Assembly: GCA_902577765.1 (NCBI GenBank)
Contig: CACHAK010000006.1
Span: 1 to 64,000, forward strand
DNA: 64,000 nucleotides
Direction: 5' to 3'
From: an uncultured Pelagibacteraceae bacterium
Lineage (GTDB): Bacteria > Pseudomonadota > Alphaproteobacteria > Pelagibacterales > AG-422-B15
Part shown: positions 1-8,753 of the stretch, one piece after another
Numbering within the stretch: position 1 is the stretch's first letter
How the letters are laid out: each line of letters opens with the position of its first letter
Notes under the pieces: generated by a model
What the model saw: the letters and a program-made list of their open reading frames with translations, nothing else
Database searches by the model: none
What the model was told of the DNA's origin: nothing
Position numbers and translations under genes: made by a program

Positions 1-885
1 TATAATAGTGAGTACGGAAGTTTATCACCTAGATCAACAAATTTTTACAATGTGGAGATTAGTTATGAGAAAAATCATCTCCAATTAACTAACACAAGAG
101 ACAATTATGTTATTCTCATGAAAAATATAACTCCTTTAAAAAATATTGAAAGAGTACGCTCTTCTTTCATTGCAAACGTAAGCCATGAGTTGAAAACACC
201 ACTTGCTACAATCATGGGTTTTTTGGAGACTATAAGAGGTCCAGCAAAAGATGATCAAAAATCTATGTCTAAGTTTCTTGGTATTATGGATAAAGAAACA
301 ATTCGCATGAAAAGACTGATAGATGATTTAATTGTCGTATCTAAAATAGAGTCTGATGAGCATATTCATCCAACCAAAAAAGTTAATTTATTGAAAACAA
401 TAGATAATGTGGCGGAAAGTCTAAAAGAATACGCATTGACAAAGAATATTAAAATAAGAGTCAACCATCAACTTAGTGAGGGTTTATTTGTATTGGGCAA
501 TGAAGATGAGTTGGTACAGGTCTTTACAAATATTATAGATAATTCGATTAAATATGGAAAACTAAACAGCTCAATAGACATATTGGCAGAAAAAATCAAA
601 AAGCAAACTGATCATATTGATAATAAAAAGCTATTTCCACAACTTGTATCAAAAATCAGCGTTAAAGATGAAAGCGAAGGCATTCACCCAAAACATCTAA
701 CAAGATTAACTGAACGTTTTTACCGTGTAGATGCAGCAAGATCAAAAGAAATCGGTGGAACGGGTTTAGGGTTAACCATAGTTAAACATATTTTAAATAA
801 GCACAGAGGACATTTAGATATAAAAAGTGAAATAAATCAAGGCAGTACATTTTCAGTAGAATTGCCTATTGCACCCATTTCATAA
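1..885 (+). CDS. phoR: PhoR-type phosphate sensor histidine kinase, 5' end cut off by window
   Basis: This is the C-terminal part of a membrane-linked histidine kinase; the frame is open from base 1, so the GTG at 52 is not the true start. The phospho-acceptor motif VSHELKTP lies near base 184, followed by the DHp helix pair, the N box NIIDNSIKYG and the G2 box GGTGLGLTIVKHI. The G1 box reads DESEG instead of the usual DxGxG, so its first glycine is a serine. Its role as PhoR, which phosphorylates PhoB when phosphate is scarce, is inferred from the pst-phoU-phoB genes downstream. A hairpin sits over the stop codon. The sensor region is outside the window. Confidence 0.9.
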   Translation, partial: YNSEYGSLSPRSTNFYNVEISYEKNHLQLTNTRDNYVILMKNITPLKNIERVRSSFIANVSHELKTPLATIMGFLETIRGPAKDDQKSMSKFLGIMDKETIRMKRLIDDLIVVSKIESDEHIHPTKKVNLLKTIDNVAESLKEYALTKNIKIRVNHQLSEGLFVLGNEDELVQVFTNIIDNSIKYGKLNSSIDILAEKIKKQTDHIDNKKLFPQLVSKISVKDESEGIHPKHLTRLTERFYRVDAARSKEIGGTGLGLTIVKHILNKHRGHLDIKSEINQGSTFSVELPIAPIS

Positions 886-894
886 GGTGCAATA
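867..894 (+). terminator. Hairpin over the phoR stop codon, possible terminator
   Basis: A perfect 9-bp inverted repeat (TATTGCACC / GGTGCAATA) encloses a 10-base loop that contains the phoR stop codon. The bases after it are AT-rich but hold no long T run, so termination would be weak at best. It separates phoR from the next gene. Confidence 0.45.
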
Positions 895-925
895 ATAGTT
901 TAACAAATCTTGGTTAAAATAAGAT

Positions 926-1669
926 ATGGCGACTCAATTTGTTTTGTTTGGTTATCATCATTTGGCAACAATTTTCACAGTTGTGACTATTTCAATTTTA
1001 TTTCCTTTCTTTGTTCGATTTATAAATAATAAAAATGTAACTAGATCAATTTTTTTGTTAATTGGTTTTATATTAATTTCTCATGAGATAATAAAACCAT
1101 TTTATCGAGTGATATTTTATGATCATTCTATTTACGACGTATTGCCATTACACATTTGCCATATAGCTGCAATATCAATGGGGTTATATGTGTTTACAAA
1201 TATTAAATTCTTTTTCGAAGTAGGTTATTTTTTTGGATTAAGTGGAAATTTCCTTGCAATCATTACACCAGATTTGGATTTCTCATTTCCTGATGCAGAA
1301 TATATTACTTATTATTTTGGCCATGGTTTATTACTGCTTGGTGTAATATATGCCTGTGTATGCACGAAGGTTCAATTAACCTGGTGGTCAGTTTTACGAG
1401 TTCTTTTGTTTGCCATTTGCTTATTACCTATAATTTATGGATTAAATATTTATATTTCTCAATTCTTTAAAGATGTAAATTATTGGTATTTAATGATTAC
1501 GCCTGCCGCGAACACACTTTTGGATATATTTCCATCTCCTCCAATGCATATTCCTTATTTGGCTGTGTTAACAGTTATTATATTCTCACTAATTTACCTT
1601 CCCTTTAAATATCTTAATAAAATCAGTTATTTAAATTTCAACGAGAAACCGACGTTCATAAAAATGTAA
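926..1669 (+). CDS. YwaF/TIGR02206-type integral membrane protein
   Basis: A 247-residue protein with about seven hydrophobic segments. The spaced motifs LPLHICHIAAI, a glycine-asparagine stretch ending in TPDL, and YYFGHGLLLLG match the TIGR02206 (YwaF, TMEM164-like) family as I know it. The function of that family is not settled. It sits between phoR and pstS, and the Pho box of pstS overlaps its last codons, so it is probably transcribed apart from the pst operon. There is no clear ribosome binding site before the ATG at 926. Confidence 0.75.
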   Translation: MATQFVLFGYHHLATIFTVVTISILFPFFVRFINNKNVTRSIFLLIGFILISHEIIKPFYRVIFYDHSIYDVLPLHICHIAAISMGLYVFTNIKFFFEVGYFFGLSGNFLAIITPDLDFSFPDAEYITYYFGHGLLLLGVIYACVCTKVQLTWWSVLRVLLFAICLLPIIYGLNIYISQFFKDVNYWYLMITPAANTLLDIFPSPPMHIPYLAVLTVIIFSLIYLPFKYLNKISYLNFNEKPTFIKM

Positions 1670-1692
1670 CAAAAACGTTATAATTTTGTAAT
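1653..1692 (+). promoter_or_regulatory. Two tandem Pho boxes upstream of pstS
   Basis: The first 18-mer (1653-1670) matches the PhoB consensus CTGTCATAWAWCTGTMAC at about 13 positions. A second, weaker copy (1675-1692, about 12 matches) starts exactly 22 bp later, two helical turns, which is the known spacing of paired PhoB dimers. A TAATGA element at 1711-1716 is well placed as the -10. The first box overlaps the end of the preceding gene. Binding by PhoB is inferred, not shown. Confidence 0.75.
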
Positions 1693-1740
1693 CAAGGCAA
1701 AATAAGTTGGTAATGATTCTAAACCTTAATGGAGAAAATA

Positions 1741-2802
1741 ATGAGATTAATCAAAATAATGATTATTGCAGTTTTCGCTTCATCAATTTTTACATTCAGT
1801 TCTCAAGCTAGAGATACTATAAAAATCGTTGGTTCGTCGACTGTATACCCTTATGCAACCGTAGTTGCTGAGAGATTTGGTAAGACTGGATTTAATACAC
1901 CAGTGATTGAGAGTACTGGTACGGGCGGTGGAATGAAATTATTCTGTGCTGGAGTTGGTACCGATCACCCCGATATTACCAATGCGTCTCGTAAAATTAA
2001 AAGTAAAGAAAAGGCATTATGCGCTAAAAATGGCGTTACTGATATAATTGAAATTACAATTGGTAATGACGGCTTGACGCTTGCTCATAGCTTAGATGCT
2101 GCCGATGCAGACTTTACGCAAGAGCATTTATTTTTAGCAATTGCAGAAAAAGTACCCGCTAATGTTGCAAAAGATGGCGAGGGTAATGTCATTGCTGGAA
2201 ATTTAATTGATAACCCATATGAAAAATGGTCTGACATTGATGCTTCATTACCTGATCATAAAATTGAAATCCTAGTTGCACCGCCGACATCTGGTACAAG
2301 AGATGCTTGGAATTCACTTATTATGAAAAAAGGTTGCAAAGCAGCAGGCGCATACACACTTTGGGAAAATGCCGGTGAAAAGGCAAAGAAAAAATGTGCA
2401 GTAGTGCGAGAAGATGGAAGAGTTATTGAAGCTGGTGAAAACGACACTTTAATAGTTCAAAAATTATCAGAGGATCCAGAAAGATTTGGTTACTTTGGTT
2501 ACAGCTACCTTCTAGCTAACGAAGATAAAATTAAATCTGCTTCGATCACTGGAATTCAGCCAACGCTTGCTGGTATCCAGGATTATTCTTACCCAATTGC
2601 ACGACCATTACAGTTCTATGTGAAAAAAGCTCACGTAGGTGTTGTGCCAGGAATTGAAGAGTTTCTTGAAGCTTTCACAAGTCCTGATGCAATGGGTGAA
2701 GATGGATATCTAACTGATATCGGTTTAGTTGCATTATCTGATGGTGATGCATCTGATATAAGATCAAGAGTTGCTAACTTAGAAACACTCGATCTGGACT
2801 AA
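1741..2802 (+). CDS. pstS: Phosphate ABC transporter, periplasmic phosphate-binding protein PstS
   Basis: PstS captures inorganic phosphate in the periplasm and delivers it to PstCA. The 353-residue protein has a signal peptide ending near SSQA-RD, then IVGSSTVYPYA, the STGTGGGMKLF phosphate-binding stretch and SGTRDAW, all typical of PstS. I place the start at 1741, not the in-frame ATG at 1729: GGAGA at 1731-1735 is a good ribosome binding site for 1741, and the shorter form starts with a normal signal peptide. Two Pho boxes lie upstream, and a 14-bp hairpin follows before pstC, which likely lets PstS be made in excess over the permease. Confidence 0.95.
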   Translation: MRLIKIMIIAVFASSIFTFSSQARDTIKIVGSSTVYPYATVVAERFGKTGFNTPVIESTGTGGGMKLFCAGVGTDHPDITNASRKIKSKEKALCAKNGVTDIIEITIGNDGLTLAHSLDAADADFTQEHLFLAIAEKVPANVAKDGEGNVIAGNLIDNPYEKWSDIDASLPDHKIEILVAPPTSGTRDAWNSLIMKKGCKAAGAYTLWENAGEKAKKKCAVVREDGRVIEAGENDTLIVQKLSEDPERFGYFGYSYLLANEDKIKSASITGIQPTLAGIQDYSYPIARPLQFYVKKAHVGVVPGIEEFLEAFTSPDAMGEDGYLTDIGLVALSDGDASDIRSRVANLETLDLD

Positions 2803-2818
2803 AAGACTTGATTAATCC

Positions 2819-2851
2819 ACAACTGAGACAAGTTAAGCTTGTCTCAGTTGT
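2819..2851 (+). terminator. Strong hairpin between pstS and pstC (attenuator or 3' stabiliser)
   Basis: A perfect 14-bp inverted repeat with a 5-base loop lies 17 bases after the pstS stop and 22 bases before pstC. No T run follows it, so it is more likely a partial terminator or a barrier that protects pstS mRNA than a full stop. A similar hairpin follows phnD in this window. Confidence 0.7.
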
Positions 2852-2873
2852 TAAATAAGCATTATGGTGAAGC

Positions 2874-4265
2874 ATGGGATTTATATTAATTTCTTTAATT
2901 GTTCTAATTGGTATCACCAGCTATTTTCTAGGAAATTTTAGAGCAAAAAATCTTAGGACTTCAAATCAAAAAAATCTTAAATCACTTAGTCATTATTATG
3001 GGTACTACGTAGCTCTATGGGCTGTTGTGCCAGCGCTGCTGCTACTGTTGATGATTACTTCGTTTAAATCATTTTTTATTGAGCAATATGTATTAAGTGA
3101 TTTCATAGCACTTGGCAGCTATACAGAAACAGAACTAAGTTTATTATTTACCCAAATCGAAAACACTGCATTGGGCATAAAACTTTTTGATGAAAATACT
3201 ATTCTCATAGATGGCGCCGTAAATAAATTAAATTATATTAATAAGACGATTGAAAATTTAACTTATGTTACAGTTCTTGGGTTGTCAGGTTTACTGGTTC
3301 TTTACTCATTATTCAATATTAATAACAAACTTAATTCTAGAAAGATTGTCGAGAAATTTTTACTAGTCTTGTATTTTACATGCTCACTTGTCGCTATAAT
3401 GACCACTGTTGGAATAATTTTTTCTTTATTATATGAAACGTTGCGTTTTTTTTCTCAAGTTCCAATAACCGATTTTTTATTTGGATTAAATTGGAGTCCT
3501 CAAAGAGTTTTTGTAAGAGAAGCTGGAGATCTTGATACAAGAGACTTGGCCAATGCATTTGGCGCTGTTCCATTATTTGCTGGAACATTTCTTATTGCAT
3601 TAATTGCAATGTGTGTCTCAGTCCCAGTTGGTTTACTCACAGCCATTTATATGTCTGAATACGCTTCTCCAAAAGTCAGAGATTGGGCTAAGCCAATTAT
3701 TGAAATTCTTGCTGGTATCCCAACGGTTGTATACGGATTTTTTGCAGCGTTAACTGTTGCACCTTTAGTGAGAGATATCGGTCAGGGTGCTGGACTAACT
3801 GTTTCTTCTGAAAGCGCTCTAGCTGCGGGATTTGTTATGGGAATAATGATAATACCATTTATTTCATCACTTTCTGATGATGTAATAAAATCTGTACCTC
3901 AAAGTTTAAGAGAAGGCTCTTATGCCATGGGAGCAACCAAAAGGGAAACAATTGTTAAAGTATTATTGCCAGCTGCGTTGCCAGGTATTGTAGGTTCTTT
4001 TTTATTAGCTGTCTCAAGAGCGATTGGGGAGACAATGATTGTTGTCATGGCTGCAGGATTAAATGCAAAATTAACAGCTAATCCGCTTGATGCGGCAACT
4101 ACAATTACTACTCAGATTGTTGTTATTTTAATCGGTGATCAAGAATTTGATAGCCCAAAAACACAGTCAGCTTTTGCTTTGGGTTTAACCTTGTTCGTTG
4201 TTACATTGGCTCTAAATTTTATAGCTTTACAGGTCGTAAAAAAATATACGGAGAGATATGACTGA
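2874..4265 (+). CDS. pstC: Phosphate ABC transporter permease PstC
   Basis: One of the two membrane subunits that form the phosphate channel. The 463-residue protein has an N-terminal extension of about 210 residues with membrane segments near 1-20, 40-65 and 130-180, then a six-helix permease core. The ABC coupling motif is in REGSYAMGATKRETIVKVLLPAALPGI near residues 345-370. The long N-terminal part is common in alphaproteobacterial PstC. GGTGA stands just before the ATG. Its end overlaps pstA by 8 bases, which suggests coupled translation. Confidence 0.93.
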   Translation: MGFILISLIVLIGITSYFLGNFRAKNLRTSNQKNLKSLSHYYGYYVALWAVVPALLLLLMITSFKSFFIEQYVLSDFIALGSYTETELSLLFTQIENTALGIKLFDENTILIDGAVNKLNYINKTIENLTYVTVLGLSGLLVLYSLFNINNKLNSRKIVEKFLLVLYFTCSLVAIMTTVGIIFSLLYETLRFFSQVPITDFLFGLNWSPQRVFVREAGDLDTRDLANAFGAVPLFAGTFLIALIAMCVSVPVGLLTAIYMSEYASPKVRDWAKPIIEILAGIPTVVYGFFAALTVAPLVRDIGQGAGLTVSSESALAAGFVMGIMIIPFISSLSDDVIKSVPQSLREGSYAMGATKRETIVKVLLPAALPGIVGSFLLAVSRAIGETMIVVMAAGLNAKLTANPLDAATTITTQIVVILIGDQEFDSPKTQSAFALGLTLFVVTLALNFIALQVVKKYTERYD

Positions 4266-5541
4266 TAGAATAGAACAAAGAATAAATAGTTTAAATAAAA
4301 GGCTAAATTCAGAGAAAAGATTTAGGATTTATTGTATTGGTGCAATGAGCTTTGCGCTTGCATGGGTGCTTATTTTATTTCTAAATATATTTTCATCTGG
4401 CTATTCAGCATTTTATAGAACTGTTATCCAGGTAGATGTACCTTTTTTAAATCTTATTGAAGACACGACACAATTTTCTGAAATGAGTTCAGAGGATATT
4501 AACAACCTGTCAATGTATTCTTTTTCCAAAAAGGCTATTTATGGACTTTTCCCAGATATTGAAGAGAAAAAAGATAAGAAAATGTTGATACGATTATTCA
4601 GTATTGAATTTGAGCAAGAAATAAGAGAATTTTTAAAATCGAATAAGTCAAATATAAATGAAACAGAAACAATATATTTAACTGCCTCCGACGATGTAGA
4701 TCAGGTTAATAAAGGAAACTACCCAAGGGGCTTAGATGAAGACAAAAGAAGAATTAAAGATATTCAACTTTTATTTTTTGATGACCTTGTAGATAGGGGA
4801 CTTGTCAGCTATGAATTCAATCTACCATTTTTAATGAGGGGTGACAGCCGAGAACCTGAACTGGCAGGAGTAGGAGGTTCAATAGTAGGTTCTTTATTCA
4901 CAATTTTGGTAGTTTTGATTTTGTCTTTTCCTATTGGAATTTTTGCAGCTATTTATCTTGAGGAATTTGCACCAAAAAATAGAGTTACCGATTTTATTGA
5001 AATTAATATTAATAATTTAGCAGCGGTACCTTCTATTGTATTTGGCTTATTGGGGCTTGGTATTATTTTAAATACATTTGGATTGCCAAGGTCAACACCA
5101 CTGGTTGGAGGCATAGTCTTATCTTTAATGACCCTACCAACAATAATTATTGCAACTAGAGCCTCATTAAGGGCGGTGCCACCATCAATAAGAGAAGGAG
5201 CATTAGCAGTCGGAGCAACCAAAATGCAAGCAGTAATGCATCATGTAGTTCCTGTAGCAATGCCTGGTGCATTAACAGGTACAATTATAGGCCTTGCTCA
5301 AGCACTTGGAGAAACTGCGCCATTATTATTAATTGGTATGGTGGCATTTGTTGTAGATGTTCCACAAACACCGCTGGATGCTTCTGCCTCTTTGCCAGTT
5401 CAGGTTTATTTATGGTCAGAAAGCGCAGAAAGAGGTTATGTTGAAAAAACTTCAGCTACAATTATGATGTTACTTGGATTTTTAATTTTAATGAATTTAG
5501 CTGCAGTATTAATTAGAAGAAAATTTGAAACAAAATGGTAA
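4258..5541 (+). CDS. pstA: Phosphate ABC transporter permease PstA
   Basis: The second channel subunit, 427 residues. A first membrane helix (about 24-48) is followed by a charged, probably periplasmic region of about 150 residues, as in alphaproteobacterial PstA with a DUF3333-type extension. The permease core begins near residue 205. The coupling loop REGALAVGATKMQAVMHHVVP contacts the ATPase PstB. It overlaps pstC by 8 bases, and pstB follows 8 bases after its stop, so pstC-A-B read as one operon. Confidence 0.93.
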   Translation: MTDRIEQRINSLNKRLNSEKRFRIYCIGAMSFALAWVLILFLNIFSSGYSAFYRTVIQVDVPFLNLIEDTTQFSEMSSEDINNLSMYSFSKKAIYGLFPDIEEKKDKKMLIRLFSIEFEQEIREFLKSNKSNINETETIYLTASDDVDQVNKGNYPRGLDEDKRRIKDIQLLFFDDLVDRGLVSYEFNLPFLMRGDSREPELAGVGGSIVGSLFTILVVLILSFPIGIFAAIYLEEFAPKNRVTDFIEININNLAAVPSIVFGLLGLGIILNTFGLPRSTPLVGGIVLSLMTLPTIIIATRASLRAVPPSIREGALAVGATKMQAVMHHVVPVAMPGALTGTIIGLAQALGETAPLLLIGMVAFVVDVPQTPLDASASLPVQVYLWSESAERGYVEKTSATIMMLLGFLILMNLAAVLIRRKFETKW

Positions 5542-5549
5542 AATAGAAT

Positions 5550-6311
5550 ATGAAAAGTATAAAAATAAAAGCAGATAACTTGAATGTTTATTATGGAGAG
5601 AAACAGGCACTCTTCGATGTTTCCATGTACATGGAAGAAAAACAAGTCACTGCTTTAATAGGTCCATCAGGTTGTGGTAAATCAACCTTTATTAGATGCT
5701 TAAATAGAATGAACGATGTTATTGATATATGCAAAGTACAAGGAAAAATAGAAATCGATGGCAACGATATTTATGCACCAGACATGCAAGTTGAACAACT
5801 AAGAGAACGGGTGGGCATGGTTTTTCAAAAGCCGAACCCCTTTCCAAAATCTATTTTTGAAAATGTAGCTTATGGTCCAAGAATACATGGAATAGCAGAA
5901 CATAAATCTGATTTAGAAGAAATTGTTGTTACCAGTCTAAAAAAAGCGGCTCTCTTTGATGAGGTTAAAGATAGATTATACGATGCGGGAACAGGCCTCT
6001 CGGGTGGACAGCAACAAAGATTGTGTATTGCAAGAGCTATATCCGTAAATCCAGATATTATTCTAATGGATGAGCCTTGTTCAGCTTTAGACCCAATTGC
6101 TACGGCTAGAATTGAAGAATTAATGGGAGATCTTAAAACAGAATATACAATAATTATTGTTACACACTCGATGCAACAAGCCGCTAGAGTTTCATCAAGG
6201 ACAGGTTTTTTTCATTTAGGTAAATTAGTTGAAGTTGATAAGACTGAAACAATCTTTTCAAATCCATCAGATCAGAGAACGCAAGATTATATAACAGGGA
6301 GGTTTGGTTAA
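5550..6311 (+). CDS. pstB: Phosphate ABC transporter ATP-binding protein PstB
   Basis: The ATPase that powers phosphate import, 253 residues and of normal PstB length. Walker A is GPSGCGKST (near residue 38), the signature is [14 protein letters not shown], Walker B is [12 protein letters not shown], and the H loop is [27 protein letters not shown] in the Q loop is characteristic of PstB. The protein works as a dimer below PstC and PstA. Its stop codon shares one base with the phoU start (TAATG). Confidence 0.97.
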   Translation: MKSIKIKADNLNVYYGEKQALFDVSMYMEEKQVTALIGPSGCGKSTFIRCLNRMNDVIDICKVQGKIEIDGNDIYAPDMQVEQLRERVGMVFQKPNPFPKSIFENVAYGPRIHGIAEHKSDLEEIVVTSLKKAALFDEVKDRLYDAGTGLSGGQQQRLCIARAISVNPDIILMDEPCSALDPIATARIEELMGDLKTEYTIIIVTHSMQQAARVSSRTGFFHLGKLVEVDKTETIFSNPSDQRTQDYITGRFG

Positions 6312-7003
6312 TGAGTGAACACATAGTTTCATCTTATGATGAGCAATTAGATTTAATAAATAGTACATTAATTAAAATGGGAGGATTGGTTGAAACACAG
6401 CTTCACAATTCCCTTGTTGCTTTGGGTGATAAAGATACTGCTTTTGCAGAAGAAATTTTAAGAGATGATAATAAAATAGATGCCTTAGAAAAGGAAATTG
6501 ATGCTTTAACATACAAAGTAATTGCAATGAGGCAACCGCTTGCTAATGATTTAAGAACCGTACTTTCGGCACTAAGCATTGCAAACGATCTCGAGAGAAT
6601 GGGTGATCACGCTACCAATATTGCTAAAAGAGTTGCAAATGTAAAAATAAATATGCCCGACACGCCGGTTTCAGAAATTGTCAATATGGGTGAGAACGTT
6701 CAAAGAATGATAAAAAATGTTTTAGATGCCTTCGTTCAAAAATCAGATACGCTAGCAATTAATGCTTGGGATTTAGACGGCGATATTGATGAATTGTATT
6801 TATCAATTTACAGGGATCTTCTTAAGACGATGGCAGAAGACCCAGATACAATTACAGGCTGTTCACACTTATTGTCGATTGCTAAAAACATAGAGAGAAT
6901 AGGAGATTATGTTCAAAATATTGCTGAAGACATTCACTTCATTACAACTGGTCAAGCCTTAGAACGTAAGTCGGAAAAAAGAATTAAGTGGGAAAAGGTG
7001 TAA
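6311..7003 (+). CDS. phoU: Phosphate signalling regulator PhoU
   Basis: PhoU links the PstSCAB transporter to PhoR and keeps the Pho response off when phosphate is plentiful. The 230-residue protein is all-helical with two related three-helix halves. Each half has the family's metal-site pattern, DLERMGDHATNIAKR near residue 95 and NIERIGDYVQNIAED near residue 195. Its start overlaps the pstB stop and its stop overlaps the preferred phoB start, in line with a tightly coupled operon. Confidence 0.95.
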   Translation: MSEHIVSSYDEQLDLINSTLIKMGGLVETQLHNSLVALGDKDTAFAEEILRDDNKIDALEKEIDALTYKVIAMRQPLANDLRTVLSALSIANDLERMGDHATNIAKRVANVKINMPDTPVSEIVNMGENVQRMIKNVLDAFVQKSDTLAINAWDLDGDIDELYLSIYRDLLKTMAEDPDTITGCSHLLSIAKNIERIGDYVQNIAEDIHFITTGQALERKSEKRIKWEKV

Positions 7004-7689
7004 TGAAACCTAAAATCCTAGTAATTGAGGATGAAGTCTCAATAGTTGAATTATTAAAATACAATCTCACAGCTAGTGGATTTGATGTAGACGTATGCTT
7101 TGATGGCGATAGCGCATTGGATAGTATATTTGGTGATATTAAATACGATCTCATAATCGTTGACTGGATGCTCCCAAATATTTCTGGGTTAGAATTGTGT
7201 AGACGAGTACGTAAAGATAAAACTACAAAGAACATTCCTTTAATTATGCTCACAGCTAAAGGAGAAGAAGAAGATAAATTAAGAGCATTTGAAACTGAAA
7301 TTGATGACTACATAACAAAACCATTTTCAGTCAATGAGTTAGTAGCAAGAATTAAAGCAGTACTTAAACGCTTAAGACCTATTTTTTATAATGAAGTTCT
7401 TACTTATAAGGGAATTCAATTAGATGTTTCAACGCATCGTGTCACCAGGGATAAAACAGAAATAAGTCTTGGACCTACGGAATTTAATTTATTGCGTTTT
7501 TTAATGGAAAATCAAGGTAAAGTATTTTCAAGACAACAATTATTAGATTATGTATGGACTACAAGTCCATATGTCGAGCCTAGAACAGTTGATGTTCATA
7601 TCAGAAGATTAAGAAAAGCATTAAACGAAGGATTTGAATACGACCCAATTAGAACAATTAGATCTGCTGGATATTCTCTTGGTATATGA
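7003..7689 (+). CDS. phoB: Phosphate regulon response regulator PhoB
   Basis: OmpR-family regulator of 228 residues that binds Pho boxes after phosphorylation by PhoR. The receiver domain has the acidic pair ED near residues 9-10, phospho-acceptor D54 in VDWMLPN, and TAK and KPF motifs. The winged helix ends with VDVHIRRLRKAL and TIRSAGYSL. I take ATG 7003 over the GTG at 6988: the shorter form starts MKPKILVIEDE like other PhoB proteins, AAGG stands upstream, and the start overlaps the phoU stop as TAATG. Likely targets here are the boxes before pstS and phnC. Confidence 0.95.
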   Translation: MKPKILVIEDEVSIVELLKYNLTASGFDVDVCFDGDSALDSIFGDIKYDLIIVDWMLPNISGLELCRRVRKDKTTKNIPLIMLTAKGEEEDKLRAFETEIDDYITKPFSVNELVARIKAVLKRLRPIFYNEVLTYKGIQLDVSTHRVTRDKTEISLGPTEFNLLRFLMENQGKVFSRQQLLDYVWTTSPYVEPRTVDVHIRRLRKALNEGFEYDPIRTIRSAGYSLGI

Positions 7690-8114
7690 GCATTAAAAAT
7701 GTTTTATATTTATGTACGCAAAATTCAGCCAGAAGCATTATAGCTGAGGCAATTACCAATTATAAATATAGTGAAAGTCTGAAAGGCTATAGCGCTGGTA
7801 GCACACCTTCAGGAATAATAAATCCTAAAACACTCGATTTATTAGATGATATGAAAATACCGACTGAGAAACTCTATAGTAAAAGTTGGGACGTATTTGG
7901 TGAGCCCAACTCTCCCTCTATGGATTATGTCGTTACTGTGTGTGGAAATGCCGCTAAAGAAACATGTCCGATCTGGCCGGGTGCTCCAAAAACATTTCAT
8001 TTCAATATTGAAGACCCCGTTAAACAGAACTTAAACGAAGTCGATCACAAAAAGTTTTTTAGATCTACATTTGATTATATTGATCAATTAATAAAAGAAA
8101 ATTTGCTTAAATAA
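7686..8114 (+). CDS. arsC: Arsenate reductase, LMW-phosphatase (thioredoxin-coupled) type
   Basis: Reduces arsenate to arsenite. The 142-residue protein has the anion loop C10-TQNSA-R16 of low-molecular-weight phosphatases and two further cysteines, C86 and C94, in the VCGNAAKETCPIWPG stretch that marks thioredoxin-coupled ArsC. The start overlaps the phoB stop as ATGA. Its place at the end of the pst-pho operon makes sense, since arsenate enters through phosphate transporters and uptake rises when PstSCAB is induced. No arsR is visible nearby, so control by PhoB is inferred. Confidence 0.85.
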   Translation: MSIKNVLYLCTQNSARSIIAEAITNYKYSESLKGYSAGSTPSGIINPKTLDLLDDMKIPTEKLYSKSWDVFGEPNSPSMDYVVTVCGNAAKETCPIWPGAPKTFHFNIEDPVKQNLNEVDHKKFFRSTFDYIDQLIKENLLK

Positions 8115-8753
8115 ATGCTTAAAAAAATACTTTCTGAATATCTGGGTACACTCTTACTTGTTTTCTCGGTAGTAGGATCAGGGATAATGGCCGAAAATCT
8201 ATCTCCTACAAATGAAGGTGTTGTATTGCTTGCTAATGCAATAGCAACAGGAGCAATGCTTTACGTGATAATATCAATATTTGGTCCTATATCTGGAGCT
8301 CATTTTAATCCAGTTGTTACACTTTATTTTAGATTTAAATCAGATATTAATAACGTAACGATGATATTATTTATCATTTTTCAACTAGTGGGTGGCACTT
8401 CTGGAGTCATTTTAGCAAATTATATTTTTGATGATTTATTTATTGAATTTTCAACTAAAGAAAGAACAGGAATTAATATTCATGTCTCTGAAGTGGTTGC
8501 AACAATAGGCTTATTAATTACAATTGTGCTCACACTAAAGGCAAAAAGAGATCCAGCAATAGCGGTGGCTTTATATATAACTGGGGCTTATTGGTTCACA
8601 TCTTCAACGTCATTTGCCAATCCAGCTGTCACGATCAGTAGATCATTCACCAACACATTTACCGGTATAGATCCACAGCACGTGTTAATGTTTATTTTTA
8701 TGCAATTAATTGGACTCTTAATTGCATATTTTATTCTTCGATTTTACGATTAA
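8115..8753 (+). CDS. aqpS: AqpS-like aquaglyceroporin (MIP family), probable arsenite exit channel
   Basis: A 212-residue, six-helix channel of the MIP family. The two half-helix motifs are HFNPVVT (residues 63-69) and FANPAVTISRSF (168-178); the first is NPV rather than NPA, and R176 would be the selectivity-filter arginine. It starts directly after the arsC stop. In Sinorhizobium meliloti an aqpS-arsC pair removes arsenic by reduction followed by arsenite flow through the channel, and the same is likely here. An undissociated small solute other than arsenite is possible. Confidence 0.8.
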   Translation: MLKKILSEYLGTLLLVFSVVGSGIMAENLSPTNEGVVLLANAIATGAMLYVIISIFGPISGAHFNPVVTLYFRFKSDINNVTMILFIIFQLVGGTSGVILANYIFDDLFIEFSTKERTGINIHVSEVVATIGLLITIVLTLKAKRDPAIAVALYITGAYWFTSSTSFANPAVTISRSFTNTFTGIDPQHVLMFIFMQLIGLLIAYFILRFYD

